Under the pieces are notes generated by a model. The model searched no databases, was not told where the DNA came from, and was given only the letters and a program-made list of their open reading frames with translations. The position numbers and the translations under genes are program-made. Below are positions 41,984 through 51,207 of a stretch of 64,000 bases of DNA, piece by piece (the first letter of the stretch is position 1; each line of letters begins with the position of its first letter). This stretch comes from Pseudofulvibacter geojedonensis. GTDB lineage: Bacteria; Bacteroidota; Bacteroidia; Flavobacteriales; Flavobacteriaceae. The DNA lies in NCBI RefSeq assembly GCF_042675745.1, contig NZ_JBHTJM010000003.1, forward strand, positions 76,018-140,017. The letters are read 5' to 3'.

Positions 41984-43075
41984 CTAAACATTTTCAAAGC
42001 TATCTAATCTTAAATATTTATAATATGTCTTTTCTTTTTTAGCTAAACCAGTTAGCCTGATTCGAGTTTTTTCTCCATGAAATTCTAGAGCCTTTCGGTA
42101 ATCTTCACTGGTTAAATTGGCCGTAATAACTATAGGTTTTAATTCTCCGTCATCAGTAACACCTGAAACCTTAATAGAATTTGTTGTTCCGTCAGGATTT
42201 CTAGAACTTAATGATATAATTTTTCCAACTACTGATATATTACTGTCTGCGTTTAGAATTTCATCAACTTGGTTAATAAACGAGTCTAATCGACTTAGTT
42301 TGTAACCATTCATATCGTTTACTAATATTTTATCTGAGTATTCAATATTATCAAATGAAAATTCAATATTTTGAATCTCAACTTTTGTATAAAATTCATA
42401 ATACTGCTTAAGTAGTTTTAAGTTAATGAATTGCCTATTTTCTTGTATGTAGTTGTAATCAACCATGATGTCTTTATTGCTAAATATTTCATGGTTTAAA
42501 TACGATATAGTGTTTTTAATTCTATTATTAACATCACTAGCATATATAGCATCTTCTTCGAACAGGCTATTGTTTACAAGTAAAGTATTTGTAGGTAAAT
42601 TAATTTTAGAAATAAAGCTTCCTTTTTCCGTTTGTAAAAAATTGCAATGGTTAATATATTGTTCTACTTCAATTGAACTTTTTGAAAAAAGAGGGTCTTT
42701 ATTTATAACGAATGAAGCTGTAGATGATAATATGCCTTTTATTTTTTCTAAAAATTTTTCAAATCTTTGAAGAGAAATACTTCCATCTTCTGTAAAAGAA
42801 TCAACTATTCTAAGTGATAATATTTCAGAACCTTGCTCAATAATCTTTATTAAATCATCGTGTTTAAGATCGTAGATTTCTGAAATAATTTCTAATGATT
42901 TGTTATAAAAGGAATCAAAGTCAATAGTCTCATAATTATGAGGTATCTTAAATAGATAGTTTTCTGGAAAAGAGAAATCTATATTAGGCTTTAATAAAAA
43001 AAACATAGGGTTTTTTCCTTCAAGTGTCCAACCTCTATTAGTTAAAAAATTGACTAGTATTTCAGAATTTGTCAT
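41984..43075 (-). CDS. Unrecognised cassette protein with possible OB-fold C-terminus
   Basis: 363 residues, no signal peptide or membrane helix. I recognise no family. The N-terminal ~230 residues are mixed helix and strand, rich in Asn, Ile and Ser. The last ~90 residues (VVGKIISLSSRNPDG... to RIRLTGLAKKEKTYYKYLRLDSF) alternate strands in a way that resembles an OB-fold nucleic-acid-binding domain. It starts 2 bases after the DUF4365 gene stop, so the two are cotranscribed. A defence or nucleic-acid role is inferred only from its partner and tRNA location. Confidence 0.7.
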   Translation of the reverse strand: MTNSEILVNFLTNRGWTLEGKNPMFFLLKPNIDFSFPENYLFKIPHNYETIDFDSFYNKSLEIISEIYDLKHDDLIKIIEQGSEILSLRIVDSFTEDGSISLQRFEKFLEKIKGILSSTASFVINKDPLFSKSSIEVEQYINHCNFLQTEKGSFISKINLPTNTLLVNNSLFEEDAIYASDVNNRIKNTISYLNHEIFSNKDIMVDYNYIQENRQFINLKLLKQYYEFYTKVEIQNIEFSFDNIEYSDKILVNDMNGYKLSRLDSFINQVDEILNADSNISVVGKIISLSSRNPDGTTNSIKVSGVTDDGELKPIVITANLTSEDYRKALEFHGEKTRIRLTGLAKKEKTYYKYLRLDSFENV

Positions 43076-43077
43076 TA

Positions 43078-43602
43078 CTAATGTTTTTTATTTTTAAACC
43101 AATCTTCAATAGTATTTAAATCTACTTTATTTTTTACTGGAATAGAAATTCTTATTCGACTAGTGTTATCTGTTTTTTTTGCGTCATCATCTGGTATAAA
43201 CCAATAGGCGTATTTTTTTAATGAAATTTCTTCATTTCTTACTTCTACCCAATCATTTCTGTTTATTGGAAGTATGAACAATATTAAGAAAAGAGGTGCA
43301 TTAGCTAACTTTTTTCTCATAATTAAATCATTATAAGTCTTAGCTTCTAAATCGTATTTAATATGTGAACTATTGACAATTACAGAAGAATCTGTAGTAG
43401 CTTTAAGTTGAACTTCAATATAATCCCCAGATTGAATATACCTTGTGGATCCATCTCCATCTTTATCATAAGTAACATCATAGGTGATTGAAAAATCAAC
43501 TCCACCGGTATCAGTAGGTTTTGTAATCTTATATTTCGAATAAGAAGCTATAATTCCAATAAAGTTATTAGATAGCTCTTCTTTGATTTGTTCTTCAGTC
43601 AT
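43078..43602 (-). CDS. DUF4365-type protein, putative PD-(D/E)XK nuclease fold
   Basis: 174 residues from the ATG at 43602 (MTEEQIKEEL...); an ATG at 43629 would add nine residues. It has the DUF4365 pattern: helix, TGGVDFSITYD, then SGDYIEVQLKAT, where Asp and the ExQxK group resemble a PD-(D/E)XK catalytic core, and RMKLANAPLFLILF-like hydrophobic strands (here MRKKLANAPLFLILFILP). DUF4365 proteins often occur in defence or mobile contexts. It is upstream of and coupled to the unrecognised 363-residue protein. Confidence 0.7.
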   Translation of the reverse strand: MTEEQIKEELSNNFIGIIASYSKYKITKPTDTGGVDFSITYDVTYDKDGDGSTRYIQSGDYIEVQLKATTDSSVIVNSSHIKYDLEAKTYNDLIMRKKLANAPLFLILFILPINRNDWVEVRNEEISLKKYAYWFIPDDDAKKTDNTSRIRISIPVKNKVDLNTIEDWFKNKKH

Positions 43603-43688
43603 TATTGTGTTAATATAATAATTATGCAAACAATATATAAAATGTGATAAAAAAAGAACAATTTTTGAAGCTTAAATATTACATTTTA

Positions 43689-43717
43689 ATTACCCCACTA
43701 AAAAACATTGGGGTAAT
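43689..43717. promoter_or_regulatory. Hairpin upstream of the cassette genes
   Basis: ATTACCCC and GGGGTAAT form a perfect 8-bp stem with a 13-base loop, 87 bases upstream of the DUF4365 start. It overlaps the right-hand inverted repeat, so it may be a recombinase or regulator site and not a terminator (no T-run). Confidence 0.4.
43692..43705. repeat. Inverted repeat, right copy
   Basis: ACCCCACTAAAAAA, the complement of the left copy at 41857-41870. Confidence 0.55.
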
Positions 43718-43829
43718 GGTGGGATATTTTTAATGATATTTAAACAGATGTAAATATTTAAGTTGTTGAATTGTAGCGTTTTATGGTTTTGTTGTTTTCA
43801 GGTTTTGAATCTCTTATTAGAGTAATAAA

Positions 43830-43857
43830 AAACCCTAACAATAGTGTGTTAGGGTTT
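43830..43857 (-). terminator. Intrinsic terminator after tRNA-Arg
   Basis: AAACCCTAACA and TGTTAGGGTTT form an 11-bp perfect stem with a 6-base loop; on the minus strand it is followed by a T-run. It lies 18 bases beyond the tRNA 3' end. Confidence 0.8.
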
Positions 43858-43875
43858 GTTTAGGGTAATACTTTG

Positions 43876-43949
43876 TGACCTCGGCAGGATTCAAACCTGC
43901 AACCTCTTGAGCCGTAATCAAGTGCACTATTCAGTTATGCTACGAGGCC
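43876..43949 (-). tRNA. tRNA-Arg (anticodon ACG)
   Basis: 74 bases on the minus strand. The acceptor stem pairs GGCCTCG with CGAGGTC (one G-T pair), with discriminator A. The anticodon stem CTTGA/TCAAG encloses TTACGGC, giving anticodon ACG, read as ICG after deamination. The T-arm GCAGG-TTTGAAT-CCTGC is intact. CCA is not encoded. Its 3' end is duplicated at 41798, marking it as a probable integration target. Confidence 0.95.
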
Positions 43950-43961
43950 GTTTTGCGGTTG

Positions 43962-43992
43962 CAAATATATTTCTTTTTATTAGTTCTACAAA
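43962..43992 (-). promoter_or_regulatory. Promoter of tRNA-Arg
   Basis: On the minus strand TTTG (43989-43992) is followed by a 19-base spacer and TATATTTG (43962-43969), a textbook Bacteroidota promoter. Transcription would begin a few bases before the tRNA. The sequence from the -7 box onward (TATATTTGCAACCGC) is nearly the same as that at 63872. Confidence 0.8.
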
Positions 43993-44020
43993 GATAAATC
44001 AAAATAATTATTTTTGGTAA

Positions 44021-44536
44021 ATGATAAATATACAAGATTATATAAGAGATGTTCAAGACTTTCCTACGGAAGGAATTCTCTTTAAGGATATTACACCTTT
44101 ATTAAACAATTCAGAAGCTAGAAAATTAATGCTAGAAAAATTATACAATAAGTGTAAAAATTTAAAAATAGACAAGGTAGTTGGTATCGAGTCTAGAGGT
44201 TTTTTCTTTGGCATGGCATTAGCCGATCAATTAAATGCAGGTTTTGTTCCGTTACGTAAAAAGGGAAAATTACCATATAGCACAGTTTCTCAAAAATACG
44301 GATTAGAATACGGAGAAGATGAACTTGAAATGCATACAGATGCTATACAGCAAGGAGATAATGTTTTATTACACGATGATGTACTAGCTACTGGAGGAAC
44401 AGCAAAAGCTGCTTGCGATTTAATTCAAAGTAAAGGAGGTAAAATTGTGCAGTGCAATTTTATTATGAAATTAGATTTTTTAAAGGGAGAAGAAAAATTA
44501 GTCCCTCATCATATAGAAGCTGTTTTAAACTATTAG
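44021..44536 (+). CDS. apt: Adenine phosphoribosyltransferase
   Basis: 171 residues. Salvages adenine to AMP with PRPP. The start DYIRDVQDFPTEGILFKDITPLL and the PRPP loop HDDVLATGGTAKAA near residue 122 are diagnostic; VGIESRGFFFG near 55 is also conserved. A TATTTTTG element at 44009-44016 ends only 4 bases before the ATG, which would make the mRNA almost leaderless if it is used. Confidence 0.93.
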   Translation: MINIQDYIRDVQDFPTEGILFKDITPLLNNSEARKLMLEKLYNKCKNLKIDKVVGIESRGFFFGMALADQLNAGFVPLRKKGKLPYSTVSQKYGLEYGEDELEMHTDAIQQGDNVLLHDDVLATGGTAKAACDLIQSKGGKIVQCNFIMKLDFLKGEEKLVPHHIEAVLNY

Positions 44537-44552
44537 ATAAATATACCAACCA

Positions 44553-46448
44553 ATGCATAACCTTAGAATAAAAACCTATCAGCAATATAAAGAAACCTAT
44601 CAAAAAAGTATTGAAGACCCCGAAGGGTTTTGGTCTGAAGTAGCCAACAACTTCGTATGGAGAAAAAAATGGGATAAAACTCTTGATTGGGATTTTACAA
44701 AACCAGAAGTAAAATGGTTTGAAGGAGCTAAATTAAACATTACAGAAAACTGTTTAGATAGACACTTAGCAGAAAGAGGAGATAAAACAGCAATACTTTT
44801 TGAACCTAATGACCTAAATGAAAAAGCTCAACATATAACTTATAAAGAGTTGCATTCTAGAGTTTGCCAGTTTGCAAATGTTTTAAGAAATAATGGTGTT
44901 GAGAAAGGAGACCGAGTGTGTTTGTACATGCCAATGCTACCTGAATTAGCAATAGCTGTTTTAGCTTGTGCAAGGATTGGGGCTGTACATTCTGTAGTTT
45001 TTGCTGGATTTTCTGCTTCAGCTTTAGCAGCAAGGATTAACGATGCTTCTTGTAAAGTTTTATTAACTGCTGATGCTGGATATAGAGGAAGCAAAGTAAC
45101 TCCATTAAAACAAATAGCAGATGAGGCTTTAAAGAAATGTGAATCAATAGAAAAAACGATAGTATTAAACAGATGTAATTTAAATGTGTCTTTAAATAAA
45201 AATCAGGTTTGGTGGCATGAAGAATTAAGTAAAGTAAACAATAAATTCGAAGCAGTAGAAATGAATGCCGAAGATATGTTATTTATATTGTATACTTCGG
45301 GTTCTACAGGTCAACCAAAAGGAATGGTACATACCTGTGGTGGGTATATGGTTTATACGGCCTATTCTTTTTTAAATGTTTTTCAATATCAAGAAAATGA
45401 TATTTACTGGTGCACTGCAGATATAGGATGGATTACTGGACATAGTTATATTGTATATGGTCCTTTATTAAATGGAGCTACAACTGTTATGTTTGAAGGT
45501 GTGCCGAGTTATCCAGATTTTGGACGATTTTGGCAAGTATGCGAAAAACACAAAATAAATCAGTTTTATACAGCTCCAACTGCTATTAGAGCTTTAGCAA
45601 AGCATCCTGTTGGATTGGTTGAAAAATATGATTTGTCTAGTTTAAAAGTTTTAGGTACAGTAGGAGAACCAATTAATGAAGAAGCTTGGCATTGGTATGA
45701 TAAGTATGTAGGTAAAAATAATTGTCCAATTGTAGATACTTGGTGGCAAACAGAAACTGGAGGTATAATGTTATCTTCTTTAGCGGGGGTAACCCAAGAT
45801 AAGCCAACCTATGCAACATTGCCTCTGCCGGGTATTCAACCAGTATTGCTAGATTCAGAAGGTGTTGAAATTAAAGAGGTAGTAGCAACAGGACGTTTAG
45901 CAATTAAGTTTCCATGGCCTAGTATTGCTAGAACTATTTATGGTAACCATGAGCGTTATAAGAATGTATATTTCTCAACATTTAAAAATATGTATTTTCC
46001 AGGAGATGGAGCACTGAGAGATACTAAAGGAAATTATAGAATAACTGGTAGAGTAGACGATGTCGTTATTGTATCGGGACATAATTTAGGAACTGCACCT
46101 ATAGAAGACGCCATTAATGAACATGAACAAGTAGTAGAAAGTGCTATTGTTGGGTACCCTCATAGTGTAAAAGGAAATGCTTTATACGCTTATGTAATTG
46201 TTTATGATAAAGCTAATAAAAATGACGATTTGAAAAATCAGATTAATCAGTTGATTTCAGATAAAATAGGACCAATAGCAAAATGTGATAAAATTCAATT
46301 TGTAACAGGCTTGCCAAAAACGAGAAGTGGAAAAATTATGCGTCGTATCTTGCGTAAAATAGCAGCTAATGATTTTGATAATTTAGGAGATACGTCTACG
46401 CTGTTAAACCCTGAAGTGGTAAAAAATATCATAGAAAACAGTTTGTAG
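44553..46448 (+). CDS. acs: Acetyl-CoA synthetase
   Basis: 631 residues, ANL superfamily, cytoplasmic; makes acetyl-CoA from acetate via acetyl-AMP. It has WFEGAKLNITENCLDRH near the start, the P-loop YTSGSTGQPKG near 249, DTWWQTETGG near 395 and the C-terminal LPKTRSGKIMRRILRKI with the regulatory Lys that is acetylated in the family. Length and motifs are standard. It follows apt by 16 bases and could share its transcript. Confidence 0.93.
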   Translation: MHNLRIKTYQQYKETYQKSIEDPEGFWSEVANNFVWRKKWDKTLDWDFTKPEVKWFEGAKLNITENCLDRHLAERGDKTAILFEPNDLNEKAQHITYKELHSRVCQFANVLRNNGVEKGDRVCLYMPMLPELAIAVLACARIGAVHSVVFAGFSASALAARINDASCKVLLTADAGYRGSKVTPLKQIADEALKKCESIEKTIVLNRCNLNVSLNKNQVWWHEELSKVNNKFEAVEMNAEDMLFILYTSGSTGQPKGMVHTCGGYMVYTAYSFLNVFQYQENDIYWCTADIGWITGHSYIVYGPLLNGATTVMFEGVPSYPDFGRFWQVCEKHKINQFYTAPTAIRALAKHPVGLVEKYDLSSLKVLGTVGEPINEEAWHWYDKYVGKNNCPIVDTWWQTETGGIMLSSLAGVTQDKPTYATLPLPGIQPVLLDSEGVEIKEVVATGRLAIKFPWPSIARTIYGNHERYKNVYFSTFKNMYFPGDGALRDTKGNYRITGRVDDVVIVSGHNLGTAPIEDAINEHEQVVESAIVGYPHSVKGNALYAYVIVYDKANKNDDLKNQINQLISDKIGPIAKCDKIQFVTGLPKTRSGKIMRRILRKIAANDFDNLGDTSTLLNPEVVKNIIENSL

Positions 46449-46452
46449 AAGG

Positions 46453-47175
46453 TTAACTCATTTTTAAAAAACCATACTTTATGATACAATAAATAGCTCT
46501 AAATCCGTCTTTCCATCCAATTTTCTTTCCTTCGTGATAGAATCTTCCGTGATAAGATATTCCTACTTCATATAAGCGAAGATGTTTAATACGAGCAATT
46601 TTTGCAGTTATCTCTGGTTCAAATCCAAAGCGTTTTTCATTTAATGGTACGGATTGAATGATTTCTGTTTTAAATAATTTATAACAAGTTTCCATGTCTG
46701 TTAAATTCAGATTGGTTGATAAATTAGATAAAAAAGTTAGAAATTTATTTCCTTGATAGTGCCAAAAATATAAAATCCTTTTGGGTTGTTTACCCATAAA
46801 TCTAGAACCATAAACTACATCTGCTTGGTTTTTTAAAACCGGATTTAAAAGTAGGTTATACTCTTCTGGGTAGTATTCTAAATCTGCATCTTGAATTATT
46901 AAATATTCTCCAGAAGCTTTTGAAATTCCCGTATGTAAACAGGCTCCTTTCCCCATATTCTCAAGATGTGAAAATAATTTGATGTTGGAGTTTGTATTTT
47001 TTTTTATAAACTGTTCTACTAAGCTCTTTGATTTATCAGTAGATTTGTCATCAATAACAATTATTTCTTTATCTATTTTATTTGTTAAAGTAACGCTTGT
47101 TACTTGGTTTAAAATAGTTAATATAGTAGTTTCTTCATTATATAATGGGATTAAAATGGTTAGTTTAGTAATCAT
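46453..47175 (-). CDS. Family 2 glycosyltransferase (polyprenyl-phosphate-sugar synthase-like)
   Basis: 240 residues, GT-A fold. LIPLYNEETTILTIL at the N-terminus, IDDKSTDKS, GKGACLHTGI and the metal-binding QDADLEYYPEEY are visible, and the C-terminal FGFEPEITAKIA resembles dolichyl-phosphate mannose synthases. It probably makes a lipid-phosphate-linked sugar used by the membrane glycosyltransferases in the same operon. It overlaps the upstream gene by 11 bases and is the last gene of the minus-strand operon. Confidence 0.82.
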   Translation of the reverse strand: MITKLTILIPLYNEETTILTILNQVTSVTLTNKIDKEIIVIDDKSTDKSKSLVEQFIKKNTNSNIKLFSHLENMGKGACLHTGISKASGEYLIIQDADLEYYPEEYNLLLNPVLKNQADVVYGSRFMGKQPKRILYFWHYQGNKFLTFLSNLSTNLNLTDMETCYKLFKTEIIQSVPLNEKRFGFEPEITAKIARIKHLRLYEVGISYHGRFYHEGKKIGWKDGFRAIYCIIKYGFLKMS

Positions 47176-49042
47176 TTTTAATACTTTTTATTTTTTGATT
47201 GTTTAGATAAAGACTTTTTTCAATAATAATACCATTACTGTCCTTTTTAATTGTTTCTCCGTTGAGTTTCCCATTGATCCATTTACCCAATATTAGCTCC
47301 CCATTTTTAAAAATAACCTTTCCTTTGCCATGCCTTAGGTTATCTTTCCATTCTCCAATATATTTTTGCCCGTCTTCCCAATTATAAACTCCATAGCCAT
47401 TTCTTTTTTCATTTTTCCATTCACCCCAATAACCTAAATCGGGTGAAAATTTCATGAGATAAGTGTTAGGATTTTTTAATTCTTTAATGATTTTAAATTT
47501 TTCTGGATAGCGGTCTATTACAGGAACCAAATATTTTGAAGTAGATGAGTACCCCAGTTGTTCTACAACAACATAATCTACATTTTTACTTTTTAAATAT
47601 TCTATTTGTTCTTCTTTATTTGTTGTGTTTTTATAATTGGTTACATGCTTACCCGAAAACAAAAAGAAAAGAGCTTTTTTTCGTACACAAGTTACTGAGT
47701 TGGAATCTGTATTTTTATTTACCCATTTTGCAATTGAAAAGTAATTTTTATAATTGTTAGGGTAATCTATTTTTACTTGATGTTTTAGTTTTGAAACAGA
47801 ATGGTAGCTGTAATTTATCCCCCAGCAAGTTATTATTAATACAAATGTTAAAAGGCTTAGATTTTTTTTATGTGAGGAAAGAAAAGTTCTGTAAATTATT
47901 TTTAAAATGTCAATAAACCCAAACACCAAAAGAAAAATAACTAATGGTATAATAGGAACTAAAAACCGAACACCATACCAAACATGTGGCCATATTAATA
48001 GTAGTCCACTAAAAAACAATATGTAAAGAGTAATATGTATATTTTTATGTCTTAGCTTGTACAGTGCAAAGGAGCAAACCCCAATAACTACAATCCCTAT
48101 TATCCAGCTTAAAAAAGATGCTGGAGTGTTATACAAAACTTCTTTTGTATGTACAATTCCAGAGGGTATTTCTTTGGAGATATACCTTTCAATATTTACT
48201 GAAAATCTATCAAATAAATCATTAAAATTTACTTTCCCTAACTCAGGATGGTAAGGGTTCTTTAATGCTACTTGATGCAAATAGGAGTTTTTAGGTAAAA
48301 AACTATTTCTAATTAGCCAAGGTGAATAAAGTGTAATAAAACCTATGACAAAGGCAATTGAATAACTCCATTTATTTTTGAGTATAAAATAAAGAGTTGT
48401 ACTTAATACAAGTGTTAAACCAATAGAACGAATGTAAAAAGTACAGGTAGCAATAATTATAAGTAAAATGAAATGATAATTTTTAAAAATAGGCTTTGAG
48501 AGATCTATTTTTAAAACAAGCCATAATGCTAATAATGAAAAAAAAATATAAGAAATTTCACTCATCATTATAGTTGAGTAGCTAAGAATAAAGTAGTTAA
48601 ATAAAGTAACTAGACAAGAAATAAAAGCAACAGGTTCACTATTAGTTATTTTTTTGATAATGGAAAACAATAAAAGAACAGAACTCAATAATAAAAATCC
48701 GTTAAAGGCTTTTATTACAATAATGTTATCTGAAAATATTGTTATAATACTTGCTACAATTGCTGGATATCCAGGAGGATAGTGAATATGTGCATCTGAT
48801 TTTTGATGCTGTATGTTTTTGTAACCAGTACCGTTTGCAATAGAACTACCTAAAATATAATAATTTAGATTATCTCCATAGACACTAACTTTTTTGTCAA
48901 AAATATTTGGATAAATAATACAGAAAGTTACGAAAATAGTTAGTAGGTAAATATATTTTGAGGAGAAGCTTCTAACTAACTTGTCTATTTTATATTTTAA
49001 TAAAATAGACTCAATTAACTTATGTAATTTACTTTTTAACAC
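47165..49042 (-). CDS. GT-C membrane glycosyltransferase fused to MORN repeats
   Basis: 625 residues. Residues 1 to about 400 are polytopic with a first periplasmic loop YGDNLNYYILGSSIANGTGY and HYPPGYPAIV, the layout of ArnT/PMT-like (GT39/GT83) transferases that use polyprenyl-phosphate sugars. A soluble domain follows. Residues 538-600 are three MORN-type repeats (YWGEWKNEKRNGYG, YIGEWKDNLRHGKG, ILGKWINGKLNGE). MORN repeats usually mediate membrane or protein contact, and their fusion to a GT-C enzyme is unusual. There is no frameshift; the fusion is a single open frame. Confidence 0.75.
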   Translation of the reverse strand: MLKSKLHKLIESILLKYKIDKLVRSFSSKYIYLLTIFVTFCIIYPNIFDKKVSVYGDNLNYYILGSSIANGTGYKNIQHQKSDAHIHYPPGYPAIVASIITIFSDNIIVIKAFNGFLLLSSVLLLFSIIKKITNSEPVAFISCLVTLFNYFILSYSTIMMSEISYIFFSLLALWLVLKIDLSKPIFKNYHFILLIIIATCTFYIRSIGLTLVLSTTLYFILKNKWSYSIAFVIGFITLYSPWLIRNSFLPKNSYLHQVALKNPYHPELGKVNFNDLFDRFSVNIERYISKEIPSGIVHTKEVLYNTPASFLSWIIGIVVIGVCSFALYKLRHKNIHITLYILFFSGLLLIWPHVWYGVRFLVPIIPLVIFLLVFGFIDILKIIYRTFLSSHKKNLSLLTFVLIITCWGINYSYHSVSKLKHQVKIDYPNNYKNYFSIAKWVNKNTDSNSVTCVRKKALFFLFSGKHVTNYKNTTNKEEQIEYLKSKNVDYVVVEQLGYSSTSKYLVPVIDRYPEKFKIIKELKNPNTYLMKFSPDLGYWGEWKNEKRNGYGVYNWEDGQKYIGEWKDNLRHGKGKVIFKNGELILGKWINGKLNGETIKKDSNGIIIEKSLYLNNQKIKSIKNDY

Positions 49043-49051
49043 AATATTAAA

Positions 49052-50407
49052 TTATATTTTGACTTTGATGCCTGAAATTAAATAATCTGGATTGTCAGTT
49101 CCAAAGCTCAGAAAAATATATAAGTAGTCATTGTGAATGATAGGAGAAATAAAACCGCCGAGATGATCATTACACCAATCGTATTCTGGATATTTATGGT
49201 TTAAATTAATGGGATTAACTATTATTGGACTTCTTTTATCATGTAACCAAGTATTGTTTTTTAGATTCATTAATCCATATTCTCTATTTAATGAAGTGAG
49301 ATATTCGGAAGGGGATTCTTCACTGCCAATCAAAATGTATAAGTTGTTTTTATAAATTAAATAACTTGCATCATCTGCTTTTCCATGTAGGTAACCAGTT
49401 TCTTTTTTAGCTGAATGAATTTTATTAATGGATTCTATTTGAGAACCTTTATCTAGTAATGATATAATGTTTTGGGATGTATATTCATAAATCTCTGTTT
49501 CTAAAACATTATTATCCCGTTTATGTAATAACAAACGATATAAACCGTTAAAATAAGTAATAGATAACGGAAAACTATTAGTACCCTCTTCATACCAACC
49601 TTTTAATTTAATTTGTTTTGGTGGTTGAATTATATGTAAGTTTTCATCAATTAACATGTAGCAGGACGAGTAATTACCATTTTCAAGTTCTACTCCTAGT
49701 AGTACTAGATAATTACCATTTTTAAGTTGTAAAGGATTTCCTGTGCTAAATACGTTACCATTTGGTTTTGCAAAACCTATTTGCTTACTACTAACTAAAG
49801 GAGTGTAGTTAAAATTCCAGTCGGTTAAATTGGAACTTGTAGCGAAATATACAGAACGGCTCTTATGCGCCCTAAATACAACTGGTGTTAGTAAAACATA
49901 GTCTGTAGATGAACGCTTTATAATTCCTCCAGTCTGTATGTAGCCAATTCTATTGTTGTCTATGTAATTAGGGTAACTTTTAAAAAGAGGTCTATTATTA
50001 ATGATCTCATAATTAATGAAAGGATTAAAAAATTCTATTCTTTCTCCAATATCTAAGTTCAGTACACCTTGGTAGGTTTTTCCTAGAGTAATCCAACCTA
50101 ACAATGTATCAACCTCTAATATTTCTGCTATATTAGAACCTTCTTCCCCTTGAGTGATGAACCAACTTTTATTTGATGTTGCTTTTAGTTTTAATTTGTA
50201 GAGTTGTGAGTAATTAGTTTTTATGCGATTGTTAGTTTCGTCAAATTCAATAATTTCAATTGGATTTAATCGTTTTAAATTGTTAACCCTATCAGATATT
50301 AAACAATTTTTAAAAACATTAGTTAAGTCATTATTTTCTTGTGCAAATAGAACTAACACGTTTAGCCAAATTGAAATTGCGATAATAGACTTAAAAGAAA
50401 ATTCCAT
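49052..50407 (-). CDS. Secreted beta-propeller protein, GH43/GH32-like
   Basis: 451 residues with an N-terminal signal (SIIAISIWLNVLVLFAQ). The body repeats four- to five-bladed propeller strands such as YVLLTPVVFRAHKSRSVYFATSSNLTDWNF and SYLIYKNNLYILIGSEE, resembling glycoside hydrolase clan F/J folds. I cannot identify a complete catalytic Asp/Glu set, so the enzyme class is open. It lies within the glycosyltransferase operon and may trim or bind the glycan made there. Confidence 0.55.
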   Translation of the reverse strand: MEFSFKSIIAISIWLNVLVLFAQENNDLTNVFKNCLISDRVNNLKRLNPIEIIEFDETNNRIKTNYSQLYKLKLKATSNKSWFITQGEEGSNIAEILEVDTLLGWITLGKTYQGVLNLDIGERIEFFNPFINYEIINNRPLFKSYPNYIDNNRIGYIQTGGIIKRSSTDYVLLTPVVFRAHKSRSVYFATSSNLTDWNFNYTPLVSSKQIGFAKPNGNVFSTGNPLQLKNGNYLVLLGVELENGNYSSCYMLIDENLHIIQPPKQIKLKGWYEEGTNSFPLSITYFNGLYRLLLHKRDNNVLETEIYEYTSQNIISLLDKGSQIESINKIHSAKKETGYLHGKADDASYLIYKNNLYILIGSEESPSEYLTSLNREYGLMNLKNNTWLHDKRSPIIVNPINLNHKYPEYDWCNDHLGGFISPIIHNDYLYIFLSFGTDNPDYLISGIKVKI

Positions 50408-50429
50408 AAGAGCTAACTACAGTTGATTA

Positions 50430-51206
50430 TTATTTTTGTAAAACACAAAATAAATCTAAAGATTTAGTTGAATAGTCCGCCAAGCTATAATCTTGACTAG
50501 AGATGATGTTTACTAAATTTTCATTAGTCTTATAAAGTTTTTTTCTATTCAGCCTATTAAAAAACTCGTAAGGTAGAATTAAGCACCACCTAGGTAAAAT
50601 TTTGTGAATATTAAACACGTCTAACTTAAGAATTTTTGAAACGTTCTTTTTGTTGTTGAAATAATATTGTTCTGTTTTTATACTTCCTTCAATACCTAAA
50701 ATAGATATTTGATTAAAGTGTTTTTTTGTTATTGTTTCTAACTCATCTTTAGAAAATTCTTTGTAGTGCCATGGGTTTCTAGCAATGGTATGAATTTTAT
50801 TGGGTGTTGTTAAATATGCTTTTCCTCCTGGTTTTAAAACACGTTTTATTTCTTTTAGATAAGAGTTGTAATCTTTTATGTGTTCTATAACTTGAAAAGA
50901 TATAACACTATCAAAAGTATTATCTTTAATTTGAATTAAAGGTGGAATTCTACTCTGGTAAATAGTTAAATTTGGGTGTGTTTTTTTTATTTTTTGTAAT
51001 GAAGATTTAGACTTGTCAACAAGTGTTAAACTCGTTGCTTTTTGCTTTAATAGCTCTATAGCATAACCTTCTCCACAACCTATTTCTAATACATTTCCAT
51101 TGATTAGCGTAGAAACAATTTCATATGCTTTAAATGTTCTTTGGTAAAGGGCATTGTCAGATTTTATTTTAGAAGAGGTAACTTCTGTAGAAAATAAGAA
51201 ATTCAT
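50430..51206 (-). CDS. Class I SAM-dependent methyltransferase
   Basis: 258 residues. The SAM-binding motif VLEIGCGEGYAIELL is near residue 40, with FDSVISFQVIEHIKDY (motif IV region) and LKPGGKAYLTTPN following, the UbiG/glycan methyltransferase pattern (Methyltransf_11). It starts one base after the DUF2723 gene stop. The acceptor is unknown; a sugar or lipid is likely from context. Confidence 0.8.
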   Translation of the reverse strand: MNFLFSTEVTSSKIKSDNALYQRTFKAYEIVSTLINGNVLEIGCGEGYAIELLKQKATSLTLVDKSKSSLQKIKKTHPNLTIYQSRIPPLIQIKDNTFDSVISFQVIEHIKDYNSYLKEIKRVLKPGGKAYLTTPNKIHTIARNPWHYKEFSKDELETITKKHFNQISILGIEGSIKTEQYYFNNKKNVSKILKLDVFNIHKILPRWCLILPYEFFNRLNRKKLYKTNENLVNIISSQDYSLADYSTKSLDLFCVLQK

Positions 51207-51207
51207 T

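Larger units (their letters stand above)
41798..43887. mobile_element. Small cassette at the 3' end of tRNA-Arg, bounded by a 14-bp direct repeat
   Basis: TGTGACCTCGGCAG occurs at 43874-43887, where it covers the 3' end of tRNA-Arg, and again at 41798-41811. The 2.1 kb between them holds two minus-strand genes and no integrase. Inside the ends, TTTTTTAGTGGGGT (41857-41870) is inverted as ACCCCACTAAAAAA (43692-43705). This is the structure expected from integration at a tRNA 3' end, but a 14-base repeat is short and chance or an old deletion cannot be excluded. Confidence 0.55.
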
